A model generated the notes under the pieces. It saw only the letters and a program-made list of their open reading frames with translations. It made no database searches and had not been told where the DNA came from. Shown here one piece after another: positions 1 through 7,788 of a DNA stretch of 64,000 bases (the first letter of the stretch is position 1; the number at the start of each line of letters is the position of its first letter). Source of the DNA: Sphingomonas echinoides ATCC 14820 (lineage in GTDB: Bacteria > Pseudomonadota > Alphaproteobacteria > Sphingomonadales > Sphingomonadaceae); contig NZ_JH584235.1 in the NCBI RefSeq assembly GCF_000241465.1, forward strand, positions 768,118 to 832,117, given 5' to 3'. The position numbers and the translations under genes are program-made.

Positions 1-1666
1 AGGGGGAGGGGCTTTTTGGCTTATTCCGCAGTATCGGCGGCGGGCTTCTTCTTGGCGGCCGGCTTCTTGCGGGTGCCGGAGCAGCCTCTTCGGCCGGAGC
101 AGCTTCGGCGGCGGGTTCAGCCGCAGCGGCCTTCTTCGCGGGGGCCTTCTTGGTCGCGGCCTTCTTCACCGGCTCGGCTTCGACCAGCTCATCGCCAGGC
201 GCTGCCGGTTCGATGTCGGCGGCTTCCAGCTCCTTGGCGTCATCCGCCGAAGCCTTGGCCTTCTTCGGCGCGGCCTTCTTGGCGGCCTTGGGCTTGTGGT
301 TTTCGTGGTCGTGGGTGTGCGTACCGGTCGAGAAGCCCTCTTCGCTCTCGATCGCCGCTTCCAGCTCGGCGCGGGTCACTTCGCGGTCGCTGACTTCGGC
401 CTTTTCGAACAGGAAGTCGACGACCTTGTCTTCGTACAGCGGCGCACGGAGCTGGGCTGCCGCCATCGGCTCCTGCTGGATGTATTGCAGGAAGCGCTTG
501 CGGTCCTCGGGGCCATATTGCTGCGCAGCCTGCGCGATCAGGCGGTTCATTTCCTGCTGGCTGACTTCGACGCCGTTGGCCTGGCCGATTTCGCTCAGCA
601 ACAGGCCCAGGCGCACGCGGCGCTCGGCGATCTTGCGGTAATCGTCACGCTCGGATTCCATCTCGGCGAGTGCTGCCGCCGGATCTTCCTCATGCGTCGC
701 TTCGTGCTGAAGCTGCTGCCAGATCTGCTCGAATTCGGCTTCGACCATCGACGGCGGCACTTCGAAATCATGGCCCTCGGCGAGCTGGTCGAGCAGCTTG
801 CGCTTCATGTGGGTGCGCGTCAGGCCGTTCAGTTCCTGCTCGATCTGGCCCTTGAGCAAACCGGTGAGCTGCTCGAGGCTCTGCAGGCCGAGCGAGGTGG
901 CGAGTTCGTCGTCGATCTTGGTCTCGCCTGCGGTCTTCACCGTCTTGACCGTCAGGTCGAAGGTCGCGGCCTTGCCGGCCAGTTCCTTGGCCTGATAATC
1001 CTCGGGGAAGGTCACGTTGATCTGGCGCTCGTCACCGGCCTTCACGCCGACGACCTGCTCTTCGAAACCGGGGATCAGGCGACCCGAGCCGATTTCGACC
1101 GACATGTCCTCGCCAGTGCCACCGTCGAACGCGACGCCGTCGACCTTGCCGACGAAATCGAGCACGACGAGATCGCCGGTCTTGGCGTCATAGGCCGCAT
1201 CGGCTTCTTCCCAGCGCTTCTGCTGGTCGGCGAACTTCTGCAGTTGCTCCTGCACGACAGCTTCGTCTGCGGGAACGGTCAGGCGCTCCAGCTTCAGATT
1301 GTCGATCGCAGGCGTCGGCACGTCAGGGAGCACTTCGAGCTCGACCTTCACATCGGCATCCTTGCCGAGTTCATAGCCGTCATCGAGGCTGACCGAGGGC
1401 TGCAGCGCGGGGCGCAACTTGTGCTCGGCGATCAGGTCCTGGATGCCCTGCTGGATCGAGGTGTTGAGCGCATCCTGCATCAGCGCCTCGCCATGCATCT
1501 TGCGCACCAGGTTCGCGGGAACCTTGCCGGGGCGGAAGCCGGGCATCCGCACCGTCGGCGCGACACGCTTCAGTTCGGCGTCCACACGCGAATCGATGTC
1601 CTTCGCGGTGATCTTCAGCGTGTAGGCGCGCTTCAGCCCCTCGTTCAACGTCTCGACAGTCTGCAT
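1..1666 (-). CDS. tig: Trigger factor, C-terminus frameshifted
   Basis: Ribosome-associated chaperone and peptidyl-prolyl isomerase that binds nascent chains at the exit tunnel. Translation from the ATG at 1666 begins MQTVETLNEGLKRAYTLKI and runs through an N-terminal ribosome-binding domain (motif GFRPGKVP), a central FKBP-like PPIase domain (around residues 155-245) and a helical C-terminal domain, followed by a long Lys/Ala/Pro/Glu tail. The frame stays open to base 1 with no stop. A natural-looking ending (KKPAAKKKPAADTAE, stop TAA at 21-23) lies in another frame, implying a one-base deletion around 70-80. The body is intact, so the protein should be functional; only the low-complexity tail is affected. 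Family identity is certain; the 3' end is not. Confidence 0.93.
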   Translation of the reverse strand, partial: MQTVETLNEGLKRAYTLKITAKDIDSRVDAELKRVAPTVRMPGFRPGKVPANLVRKMHGEALMQDALNTSIQQGIQDLIAEHKLRPALQPSVSLDDGYELGKDADVKVELEVLPDVPTPAIDNLKLERLTVPADEAVVQEQLQKFADQQKRWEEADAAYDAKTGDLVVLDFVGKVDGVAFDGGTGEDMSVEIGSGRLIPGFEEQVVGVKAGDERQINVTFPEDYQAKELAGKAATFDLTVKTVKTAGETKIDDELATSLGLQSLEQLTGLLKGQIEQELNGLTRTHMKRKLLDQLAEGHDFEVPPSMVEAEFEQIWQQLQHEATHEEDPAAALAEMESERDDYRKIAERRVRLGLLLSEIGQANGVEVSQQEMNRLIAQAAQQYGPEDRKRFLQYIQQEPMAAAQLRAPLYEDKVVDFLFEKAEVSDREVTRAELEAAIESEEGFSTGTHTHDHENHKPKAAKKAAPKKAKASADDAKELEAADIEPAAPGDELVEAEPVKKAATKKAPAKKAAAAEPAAEAAPAEEAAPAPARSRPPRRSPPPILRNKPKSPSP

Positions 1667-1727
1667 ACTCAAGTCGTGCCTTTTACAGGAATTTCTGATG
1701 GCTACCGCCCGTTTGCCACGAGCGGCC

Positions 1728-1812
1728 TGGTGCGGGCGAAGGGACTCGAACCCCCACATCTTGCGATGGCAGGACCTAAACCTGCTGCGTCTACCAGTTC
1801 CGCCACGCCCGC
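1728..1812 (-). tRNA. tRNA-Leu (anticodon UAG)
   Basis: Reads on the minus strand as an 85-base tRNA including an encoded CCA. The acceptor stem pairs GCGGGCG (1806-1812) with CGCCCGC (1732-1738), the discriminator is A, the T-arm contains GGTTCGAGTCC, and the anticodon loop is TTTAGGT giving UAG, which decodes CUN leucine codons. A long variable arm (class II) fits leucine. No intron is visible. Confidence 0.96.
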
Positions 1813-1838
1813 ATGGGACACCGCCGGTGTGGGGCGCG

Positions 1839-1866
1839 TCTATACCAGCCCTATGGCCGGGGGCAA
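1839..1866 (-). promoter_or_regulatory. Probable sigma-70 promoter of tRNA-Leu
   Basis: On the minus strand, TTGCCC (-35; 1861-1866), a 16-base spacer and TATAGA (-10; 1839-1844) lie about 27 bases before the tRNA 5' end at 1812. The -10 matches consensus at five of six positions, the -35 at four. Position and spacing fit a tRNA promoter; this is by-eye recognition only. Confidence 0.55.
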
Positions 1867-1943
1867 GCGCGCAAACAGACTGGCTTTATATTGCGCAACC
1901 GCCGACGATGCTCGCGCGTTGTTCCGGACAAAGGAGAATCATC

Positions 1944-2123
1944 ATGGCCAGCACGCCCCCGACCGAATTGCCCCCTTTCCCGAGCCAGCCCGGCCAGCCC
2001 GACCCGGTGCCGACCGAATTGCCAAGCCCGACGCCCGACGTGGACTTTCCGGCCCCCGATGCGACGCCGGGCGACGAACCGTTCCAGCCAACCGACACCG
2101 GCCTGACGGGGGATTTCGCATGA
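1944..2123 (+). CDS. Small proline/acid-rich hypothetical protein
   Basis: A 59-residue protein (MASTPPTELPPFPSQPGQP...) rich in Pro, Asp, Glu and Thr, with no membrane segment, cysteine or signal peptide, probably intrinsically disordered. The start is chosen because a strong AAGGAGAA ribosome-binding site sits five bases before the ATG. A TATATT -10-like hexamer lies at 1887-1892. Its stop overlaps the next start (ATGA), so the two small genes are probably translated together. The sequence contains a loose internal repeat (PTELP occurs twice). I do not recognise a family and suggest no function. Confidence 0.7.
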   Translation: MASTPPTELPPFPSQPGQPDPVPTELPSPTPDVDFPAPDATPGDEPFQPTDTGLTGDFA

Positions 2124-2332
2124 GCGCGGATATCAACAAGGGCCCGCTCGACGATCCCCGCGACGACACCGACCCGCGCAGCGACCTCCAGCAGGAAGTC
2201 GAAGCCCGCAAGGATGCCGTCGAGCGCGGCGAAGGCGGCAAGGAGCCTGATGCTTTCACCTCCGCCGGGATGCCCGATGGTGTCGGCGGAACGGGTGGGG
2301 TGGTGAAGAATCAAGGGGATGACGGGCAGTAA
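2120..2332 (+). CDS. Small acidic hypothetical protein
   Basis: A 70-residue hydrophilic protein starting MSADINKGPLDDPRDDTDP and ending in a Gly-rich segment. It is very acidic in its first half, with a short potentially helical stretch (SDLQQEVEARKDAVERGEGG) in the middle. No domain is recognised. It overlaps the preceding gene by four bases (ATGA), implying coupled translation. Codon choice is typical of the surrounding GC-rich genes, unlike the low-G+C genes that follow on the other strand. Confidence 0.7.
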   Translation: MSADINKGPLDDPRDDTDPRSDLQQEVEARKDAVERGEGGKEPDAFTSAGMPDGVGGTGGVVKNQGDDGQ

Positions 2333-2335
2333 CCG

Positions 2336-2377
2336 TCAAAAACGAGGTGCGCCCGCAACGAACGCAGGCGCACCTCG
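2336..2377 (-). terminator. Rho-independent terminator
   Basis: Perfect 11-base arms CGAGGTGCGCC (2343-2353) and GGCGCACCTCG (2367-2377) enclose a 13-base loop. On the minus strand the hairpin is followed directly by TTTTT (2338-2342), so it terminates the minus-strand lipoprotein gene ending at 2401. The same hairpin may block readthrough from the plus-strand pair ending at 2332, but lacks a U-run in that direction. Confidence 0.85.
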
Positions 2378-2400
2378 CAACACAAACGCGACCACTCGAT

Positions 2401-2733
2401 TTAGTTTGCAGAGGTCTTGCCGACGCACTGCTTCCAGACGCCGCCGATCGTTCCAAATTTCTTTCTGTAATCGATGCGGCTACCCGTGCCTTCGGGATAA
2501 ATCGAGAAAGCCAGCGACACCCCACCATAGCCATTCTTGATGAGAACGACCCGCGAGCCATCCTCCTGCTCGAGTGCTGCAGTATTGTTCTTGTTCGCCA
2601 GACAAAACGCCACTTCCTTCATGGATTGCGGCGAGTGAAAGGTTTCCGTCACGGGCCCGCTCAGAACAGTTTGAGTGGATGCGCATCCAGCCACAAGCGC
2701 CGAAAGAAAAACAACAGCCAATCGAATCTTCAC
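2401..2733 (-). CDS. Small lipoprotein, unknown function
   Basis: A 110-residue exported protein. The GTG at 2733 is preferred over upstream starts because GGGGGAGG precedes it at good spacing and because it gives a clean signal peptide (MKIRLAVVFLSALVAGC) ending in a lipobox LVAGC, with lipidation expected on Cys17. The mature part has two further cysteines (FCLANK and KQCVG), which could form a disulfide. No family recognised. The G+C content is visibly lower than neighbours, and the gene has its own terminator. Likely periplasm-facing lipoprotein; the role is unknown. Confidence 0.75.
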   Translation of the reverse strand: MKIRLAVVFLSALVAGCASTQTVLSGPVTETFHSPQSMKEVAFCLANKNNTAALEQEDGSRVVLIKNGYGGVSLAFSIYPEGTGSRIDYRKKFGTIGGVWKQCVGKTSAN

Positions 2734-2849
2734 AAATTCCTCCCCCAGATACAAAAAGCCAGTATCACTGGCCGTTAACATTGCCGGATCACCAGCAAAG
2801 ACGCACAAATTCATATTCTATGGACAGCGGACTCACGGTGAAGCGCCAC

Positions 2850-3695
2850 TTACTTCGGAGCCGCTACCTTCGCGGAACCAGTCTCGGGTGCGACCGAAAA
2901 ATCATACACGCGCGAACGTCCGCTCTCCCCGGAAAAAATAAAAGCATATTCCCCGGGCGGCATGTCATCCGACGCGCTGACCTTGAAAATCCCGTCCCCG
3001 ACCTCGGTCGCCACAAATGCGGTCGTGTCTTTGGCGTTCACCCCTTTACGCAAGCTTATGGAAAAGTAGGCGGAAAGCCGTCCGACCTCGATCTCCCGTG
3101 CATTTCCCTTGATTCGAAAGCGGACCAGGCTGAACTCGCTCGGCGACTGCGCGGCGACAGACCGCTCCACGCCGAAATCGCTGACATTCCTGTCGGCTGT
3201 GTCGAAGTAGAAATAGAAAGTCGGCCGCTTAGAAAGCGCATGATACTGACTGGCAGGTTGCGGCAAGGTCAGCATCGACTTGAGCGGAAACAGGACACTC
3301 CCGTTACCCGTCGTCCGAGTCCCGCTGCCCGTGGCTGGCCGCAGAAGCACAACGCGTTGGTCGGCCAGCCAATCTTGCGCGAGATAGATACCGGGCGCGT
3401 GTTTGACGAGCGGGTCCATCGAACCATTGTCGATCCCCTGCGCGCGCGAGGACGCAATACAACGGCTCACCATGGCCGCAATCACGGGATCCGTGACACC
3501 GGCCTTCTTCAACGAGATCAGACCATCGGTTGAGACGTCATATGCACAGGGCAAACTGTTGATCTTAGTCAGAAGCGTTGCTTCACCCAAACCGGCTTCC
3601 CGCAACGCGATGACAGCATGATTGTCGAACACCTGCGCAGTTGCAGACGCCCACGCCAAGCAACCTGCGCACAGCGCAAAGACCTTCCTGATCAT
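2850..3695 (-). CDS. Secreted hypothetical protein
   Basis: A 281-residue protein with a signal peptide (MIRKVFALCAGCLAWASATAQ, cleavage likely after ATA or AQ). The start at 3695 is chosen because GGGGGG lies six bases upstream. Residues about 24-85 form a helical module (IALREAGLGEATLLTKI ... LISLKKAGVTDPVIAAMV) of the type seen in many exported proteins of unknown role. The remainder is predicted beta-rich, with one conspicuous PTFYFYFD segment. Cys residues in the N-terminal module may be paired. Like the lipoprotein downstream it is relatively AT-rich. It might form a transcription unit with that lipoprotein (116-base gap). I do not recognise a specific function. Confidence 0.7.
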   Translation of the reverse strand: MIRKVFALCAGCLAWASATAQVFDNHAVIALREAGLGEATLLTKINSLPCAYDVSTDGLISLKKAGVTDPVIAAMVSRCIASSRAQGIDNGSMDPLVKHAPGIYLAQDWLADQRVVLLRPATGSGTRTTGNGSVLFPLKSMLTLPQPASQYHALSKRPTFYFYFDTADRNVSDFGVERSVAAQSPSEFSLVRFRIKGNAREIEVGRLSAYFSISLRKGVNAKDTTAFVATEVGDGIFKVSASDDMPPGEYAFIFSGESGRSRVYDFSVAPETGSAKVAAPK

Positions 3696-3730
3696 CTCAT
3701 CCCCCCGGAATGAGGAATACAATAAGCGGG

Positions 3731-5212
3731 TTATTCCGGTTGCGAAAGCGCTTTCTTCAGCACTTCATTCACCACGCCCGGATTAGCCTTGCCGCCCATT
3801 GCCTTCATCGTCTGGCCGACGAAAAATCCGAACAATTTGTCCTTGCCGCCGCGATAATCGGCCACCTTGTCTTCGTTGGCGGCCATCACTTCCGCGATGA
3901 CGCGTTCGATTTCGCCGGTGTCGCTGGTCTGCTTGAGGCCATGTTCCTCGACCACGGCGGCGGCACCCTGCCCGGTTTCGAGCATGATTTCGAACACCTG
4001 CTTGGCGAGCGTGCTCGACAGCGTGCCATCGGCGATCAGGCCGAGCAGTTCGGCGGCCTGGGTCGGGCTGACCGGCGCGTTTTCAATGTCCTTGCCGGTG
4101 CGGTTGAGCGCGCCGAACAGCTCCGACGTTGTCCAGTTCGCCGCCGCGACCGGGGCTGCGCCGCAATCGAGCAGTGCATCGAACCAGCGTGCTGCCTCGA
4201 CCTCCGCCGTCAGCACCGCCGCCGCATAGGGCGTGATGCCGAGCGCCTCATAGCGCCGCCGCTTGGTGTCGGGGAGTTCGGGCAAAGACGCGCGACATTC
4301 GGCAAGGAACGCCTCGTCGAGTTCGAGCGGCAACAGATCGGGATCGGGGAAGTAGCGGTAATCGTGCGCATCTTCCTTCGAGCGCATCGAGCGGGTTTCG
4401 TTGCGATCGGGATCGTACAGCCGCGTTTCCTGGACGATGCGCCCGCCATCCTCCAGCACCTCGACCTGACGGCGCGCTTCCTGCTCGACCACAGCCATCA
4501 CGAAGCGCACCGAATTGACGTTCTTGGTCTCGGTCCGCGTGCCGAACGGCTCGCCCGCCTTGCGCACGCTAACGTTGACGTCGGCGCGCATCGAGCCTTC
4601 TTCCATATTGCCGTCGCACGACCCGACATAGCGCAGAATCGACCTGAGCTTACGCAGATAAGCCCCTGCCTCTGCAGGAGACGTCATGTCGGGCTTCGAC
4701 ACGATTTCCATCAGCGCCACGCCCGAGCGGTTGAGATCGACATAAGAGCGCGTCGGATGCTGATCGTGCATCAATTTGCCGGCATCCTGCTCCACATGGA
4801 TACGCTCGACGCCGATGCGCTTGCCGTGCGCGTCGGGGTTCTTGTCGTCCAGGCTGATGTCGATCGCGCCCTCGCCCACCAGCGGGTGGTAAAGCTGGCT
4901 GATCTGATAGCCCTGCGGCAAATCGGCATAGAAATAATTCTTGCGGTCGAACCGCGACCAGCGGTTGATCTGCGCCTCGATCGCCATGCCGGTGCGCACC
5001 GCCTGGCGGATGCACTCGCGATTGGGCACGGGCAGCATCCCCGGCATCGCAGCATCGACCAGCGACACCTGCGTGTTGGGCTCGGCACCAAACGCGGTCG
5101 CCGCGCCCGAGAAGAGCTTGGCGTTGGTGGTGATCTGCGCATGGACCTCGAGGCCGACCACGACCTCCCAGTCGCCGGTTTCGCCGCGGATGGTGTAGGG
5201 GGATTCAGTCAT
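3731..5212 (-). CDS. gatB: Asp/Glu-tRNA(Asn/Gln) amidotransferase subunit B
   Basis: A 493-residue GatB, the tRNA-binding and kinase-like subunit that activates misacylated Glu-tRNA(Gln) or Asp-tRNA(Asn) for amidation by GatA. The N-terminus has the family signature [13 protein letters not shown], followed by NRECIRQ and [10 protein letters not shown] motifs of the cradle domain and a C-terminal GatB/YqeY helical domain ([17 protein letters not shown]). The length is normal. Its ATG overlaps the stop of the upstream vapC gene (ATGA, 5209-5212), so it is probably translated by coupling to the toxin gene rather than directly to gatA. Cytoplasmic and probably essential. Confidence 0.97.
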   Translation of the reverse strand: MTESPYTIRGETGDWEVVVGLEVHAQITTNAKLFSGAATAFGAEPNTQVSLVDAAMPGMLPVPNRECIRQAVRTGMAIEAQINRWSRFDRKNYFYADLPQGYQISQLYHPLVGEGAIDISLDDKNPDAHGKRIGVERIHVEQDAGKLMHDQHPTRSYVDLNRSGVALMEIVSKPDMTSPAEAGAYLRKLRSILRYVGSCDGNMEEGSMRADVNVSVRKAGEPFGTRTETKNVNSVRFVMAVVEQEARRQVEVLEDGGRIVQETRLYDPDRNETRSMRSKEDAHDYRYFPDPDLLPLELDEAFLAECRASLPELPDTKRRRYEALGITPYAAAVLTAEVEAARWFDALLDCGAAPVAAANWTTSELFGALNRTGKDIENAPVSPTQAAELLGLIADGTLSSTLAKQVFEIMLETGQGAAAVVEEHGLKQTSDTGEIERVIAEVMAANEDKVADYRGGKDKLFGFFVGQTMKAMGGKANPGVVNEVLKKALSQPE

Positions 5213-5619
5213 GCGTCGGTCTCGGGTGTGATAAGGGTCAGGTCTGGGAAATAACGGCGATACGGGCGAGGGTCACGTGTTAACAATTGTGCGCCAAGGG
5301 CTTCGGCCTCGCCGCCAATCAGGAAATCGGCGAGGAGTTTCTCGCGCCCACCCCCCGCAGCCCGATAGGCGCGGTGCGCCTGTCCGGCGTGGTACGCTCC
5401 AGCAACGCTCAACGGCAAGAGCGGAATCCCGAACGCCGAGCACAGCTCTCGCAACTCCACCAGCGTACCCCCACGTGAGGCAAGCTCTCCAACGGTGACC
5501 GCAGTCGTCCCGACAGGCCCTGCAAGCCGCGCCAGCGCGACCGCGCGCATCGACCACGGCTCCCATGCCGGATCGCGATCCCGCAGATCGATCAACACAT
5601 TGGTATCGACAAGAATCAC
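5209..5619 (-). CDS. vapC: VapC-type PIN-domain ribonuclease toxin
   Basis: A 136-residue PIN-domain protein. Four acidic residues expected to bind Mg2+ are visible: Asp5 (LVDTNVL), Glu45 (TVGEL), Asp98 ([12 protein letters not shown]) and Asp116 ([14 protein letters not shown]). VapC toxins are RNases that usually cut tRNAs or rRNA and are neutralised by a cognate antitoxin. The GTG start at 5619 overlaps the antitoxin stop (GTGA), and its own stop overlaps the gatB start (ATGA). There is no separate ribosome-binding site, consistent with coupled translation. The target RNA cannot be read from the sequence. The position inside the gatCAB operon is unusual. Confidence 0.9.
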   Translation of the reverse strand: MILVDTNVLIDLRDRDPAWEPWSMRAVALARLAGPVGTTAVTVGELASRGGTLVELRELCSAFGIPLLPLSVAGAYHAGQAHRAYRAAGGGREKLLADFLIGGEAEALGAQLLTRDPRPYRRYFPDLTLITPETDA

Positions 5620-5894
5620 GACAGGAAGGGATCGTCGCCACGGATGTCCTGCATGATCTCATCGGTCGACCGGTTCTCACGAAGATGCGCGAAGCGATCG
5701 GATGCCGCGCGCATCTCGGCGATCAGGCGCTGCACTTCAGCCTCGCGATCCAGCTTCGGCTTGCGAATCACCGCTTCGTCTCCACCCCGCCAATCGATCT
5801 CGACCGGTTCATTCGGCTTAAGCCCGAGCGCGTCGCGAACATCCTTGGGGATGGTGACTTGGCCTTTGACCGTGAGATTGCTCACCTTGCTCAT
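5616..5894 (-). CDS. vapB: AbrB/SpoVT-type antitoxin
   Basis: A 92-residue antitoxin. Residues about 5-45 form the swapped-hairpin DNA-binding fold (LTVKGQVTIPKDVRDALGL, PVEI), and the charged C-terminal half should wrap around and inhibit the VapC toxin. Such antitoxins repress their own operon by binding palindromes; a perfect one lies just upstream (5900-5924). No Shine-Dalgarno sequence precedes the ATG, and the proposed -10 places the transcript start at or near the ATG, so the message may be leaderless. It overlaps vapC by four bases. Confidence 0.88.
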   Translation of the reverse strand: MSKVSNLTVKGQVTIPKDVRDALGLKPNEPVEIDWRGGDEAVIRKPKLDREAEVQRLIAEMRAASDRFAHLRENRSTDEIMQDIRGDDPFLS

Positions 5895-5899
5895 AGGCG

Positions 5900-5924
5900 G
5901 GTATTACCATTTTCGCGTAATACC
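5900..5924 (-). promoter_or_regulatory. Palindromic operator and promoter of vapBC-gatB
   Basis: Perfect inverted repeat GGTATTAC (5900-5907) / GTAATACC (5917-5924) with a nine-base spacer, starting six bases before the vapB ATG. On the minus strand TGGACG, 17 bases, TAATAC forms a plausible promoter whose -10 lies within the palindrome, so a bound VapBC complex would block it. A second weaker hairpin (7-base arms at 5938-5944 and 5958-5964) follows the gatA stop. Palindrome seen directly; its role is inferred from the neighbouring genes. Confidence 0.65.
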
Positions 5925-5964
5925 GTCCACATTGCTCCGTGAATTTCGGTCAGCGGCATTCACG

Positions 5965-7449
5965 CTACCACCAACGCTCCGCGCGTGCGGTAAAGCCCGC
6001 GCGTTGCTCGATCGCGAGTCCCGCGTTGAGCACGCTCTGCTCATCCAGCGCCTTGCCGATGATCTGCAAGCCCAGCGGCAGCCCCTGCCCGTCCAGCCCG
6101 CCCGGCACGCTCATCGCTGGCAAACCAGCGAGCGAGGATGGCACGGTGAACACGTCGTTCAAATACATCGCGATCGGATCGGACGACTTCTCGCCCAGCG
6201 CGAAAGCGGCGGAAGGGGCGGTCGGGGTCAGCAGCACGTCGCACTTGGCCCAAGCCTGTTCGAAATCGCGCGCGATCAGCGTGCGGACCTTCGAAGCCTG
6301 GGTGAAGTACGCGTCGTAAAAGCCTGCCGACAAAACATAGGTGCCGATCATGATGCGGCGCTTCACCTCGTCACCGAAACCGGCGGCGCGGGTGGCGGCA
6401 TACATGTCCTGCAAGCCTGCGCCCTCGGGCAAGTCGCGCAAGCCATAGCGCACGCCGTCATAGCGGGCGAGGTTGGACGAGGCTTCGGCGGGCGCGATGA
6501 TGTAATAGGCCGGCAGCGCATATTTGGTGTGCGGCAGCGAGACTTCGACGATCTCCGCCCCCGCATCCTTCAACCACTCGATGCCCTGCTGCCACAATGC
6601 CTCGATCTCGGGCGGCATGGCGTCGACGCGATATTCCTTGGGAATACCGACGCGCTTACCCTTGAGATCGCCCGACAATCCCGCTTCCCAGGCGGGCACC
6701 GGCAAATCGAGCGAAGTAGCATCCTTGGCATCGAACCCGGCCATCGCCTCGAGCATGATCGCGCAGTCGCGCACGTCGCGCGCCATTGGTCCGGCCTGGT
6801 CGAGCGACGAGGCAAAGGCGATCGTGCCCCAGCGCGAGCAGCGGCCATAAGTCGGCTTGATGCCGGAAATGCCGGTAAAGGCGGCGGGCTGGCGGATCGA
6901 TCCGCCGGTATCGGTGCCGGTCGCCGCCGGGCACAGCCGCGCCGCGATCGCCGAGGACGACCCGCCCGAAGACCCACCGGGCGCGAGCGGCGCGGTATCG
7001 CCAGTGTTGCGCCGCCACGGTGAGATCACGTTGCCGAACGCGCTGGTCTCGTTCGACGATCCCATCGCGAACTGGTCGAGGTTCAGCTTGCCCAGCATCC
7101 CCGCGCCAGCCTTCCACAGATTGGCGGAGACGGTCGATTCATAAGGCGGGGTGAACCCCTCCAATATGCGGCTGGCGGCGGTGGTCGGCACGCCGTTGGT
7201 GCAGAACAGATCCTTCATGCCGATCGGCACGCCCGCCAGCGGCTTCAGCGTTTCGCCAGCGGCACGCGCGGCATCGGCGGCGTCGGCGGCGGCCAGCGCA
7301 TGATCGGGGGTTTCGACGAGGAAGGCGTTGAGCGCCGTGGCGGCGGAGACGTTGGCAATGAAGCCCTCGGCCACTTCGCGCGCGGAAAAGCTGCCGTCGC
7401 GCACGCCATCGCGGATGGCGGCTACGCCAAGATCGGTAAGGTCGGTCAT
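5965..7449 (-). CDS. gatA: Glu-tRNA(Gln) amidotransferase subunit A
   Basis: A 494-residue amidase-signature enzyme that hydrolyses glutamine and supplies ammonia to GatB. The Ser-cisSer-Lys triad is visible: Lys79 (GMKDLF), cis-Ser160 ([11 protein letters not shown]) and nucleophile Ser184 ([11 protein letters not shown]); the 24-residue spacing between the serines matches the family. It overlaps gatC by one base (TAATG at 7447-7451). Downstream, instead of gatB, lies vapBC after a 70-base gap with a small hairpin, so transcription of gatB may partly depend on a second promoter. Confidence 0.97.
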   Translation of the reverse strand: MTDLTDLGVAAIRDGVRDGSFSAREVAEGFIANVSAATALNAFLVETPDHALAAADAADAARAAGETLKPLAGVPIGMKDLFCTNGVPTTAASRILEGFTPPYESTVSANLWKAGAGMLGKLNLDQFAMGSSNETSAFGNVISPWRRNTGDTAPLAPGGSSGGSSSAIAARLCPAATGTDTGGSIRQPAAFTGISGIKPTYGRCSRWGTIAFASSLDQAGPMARDVRDCAIMLEAMAGFDAKDATSLDLPVPAWEAGLSGDLKGKRVGIPKEYRVDAMPPEIEALWQQGIEWLKDAGAEIVEVSLPHTKYALPAYYIIAPAEASSNLARYDGVRYGLRDLPEGAGLQDMYAATRAAGFGDEVKRRIMIGTYVLSAGFYDAYFTQASKVRTLIARDFEQAWAKCDVLLTPTAPSAAFALGEKSSDPIAMYLNDVFTVPSSLAGLPAMSVPGGLDGQGLPLGLQIIGKALDEQSVLNAGLAIEQRAGFTARAERWW

Positions 7450-7751
7450 TATTCGATCACCTTGGGCACGGTGAAGAAACCGTGTTCGGCCTGGGGCGCA
7501 TTGGCGAGCACGGCGTCACGAATGCCACCGCCAGTCAGCGGATCGGCATTCACGACATCGTCGCGCAGGCGCAGATGGTTGGGGATGACTGCGGTCATCG
7601 GTTGGACGCCGGTGCAATCCACCTCGCCCAATTGCTCGATCCATCCCATGATGTTGTCGAGCTCGGGCGCGATGCGCGCGGCGTCTTCCTCGGTAATGGC
7701 GATACGGGCAAGACTCGCGATCTTGCGGACGGTGGCGATGTCGACTGGCAT
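7449..7751 (-). CDS. gatC: Asp/Glu-tRNA amidotransferase subunit C
   Basis: A 100-residue GatC, the small subunit that wraps GatA and stabilises the GatCAB complex. It has the usual N-terminal helices ([36 protein letters not shown]) and the conserved HLRLRDDVV segment near the middle. It is the first gene of the gatC-gatA unit; only 37 bases separate it from the DUF4153 gene upstream on the same strand, so the promoter must lie in that gap or further upstream. Confidence 0.95.
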   Translation of the reverse strand: MPVDIATVRKIASLARIAITEEDAARIAPELDNIMGWIEQLGEVDCTGVQPMTAVIPNHLRLRDDVVNADPLTGGGIRDAVLANAPQAEHGFFTVPKVIE

Positions 7752-7788
7752 GGATCGCGGCTAGCAGAGCGCCCAAGCCTTGCGCAAC

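Noticed and set aside
1728..1812. tRNA-Leu as the integration site of the low-G+C islet
   Set aside because: Integration usually targets a tRNA 3' end, which here faces tig; the islet lies on the 5' side, and no integrase or flanking direct repeat is visible.
296..2332. A 678-codon plus-strand open frame across the trigger factor gene
   Set aside because: It is antisense to tig, with no ribosome-binding site or recognisable domains; only its last 71 codons (2120-2332) are a plausible gene.
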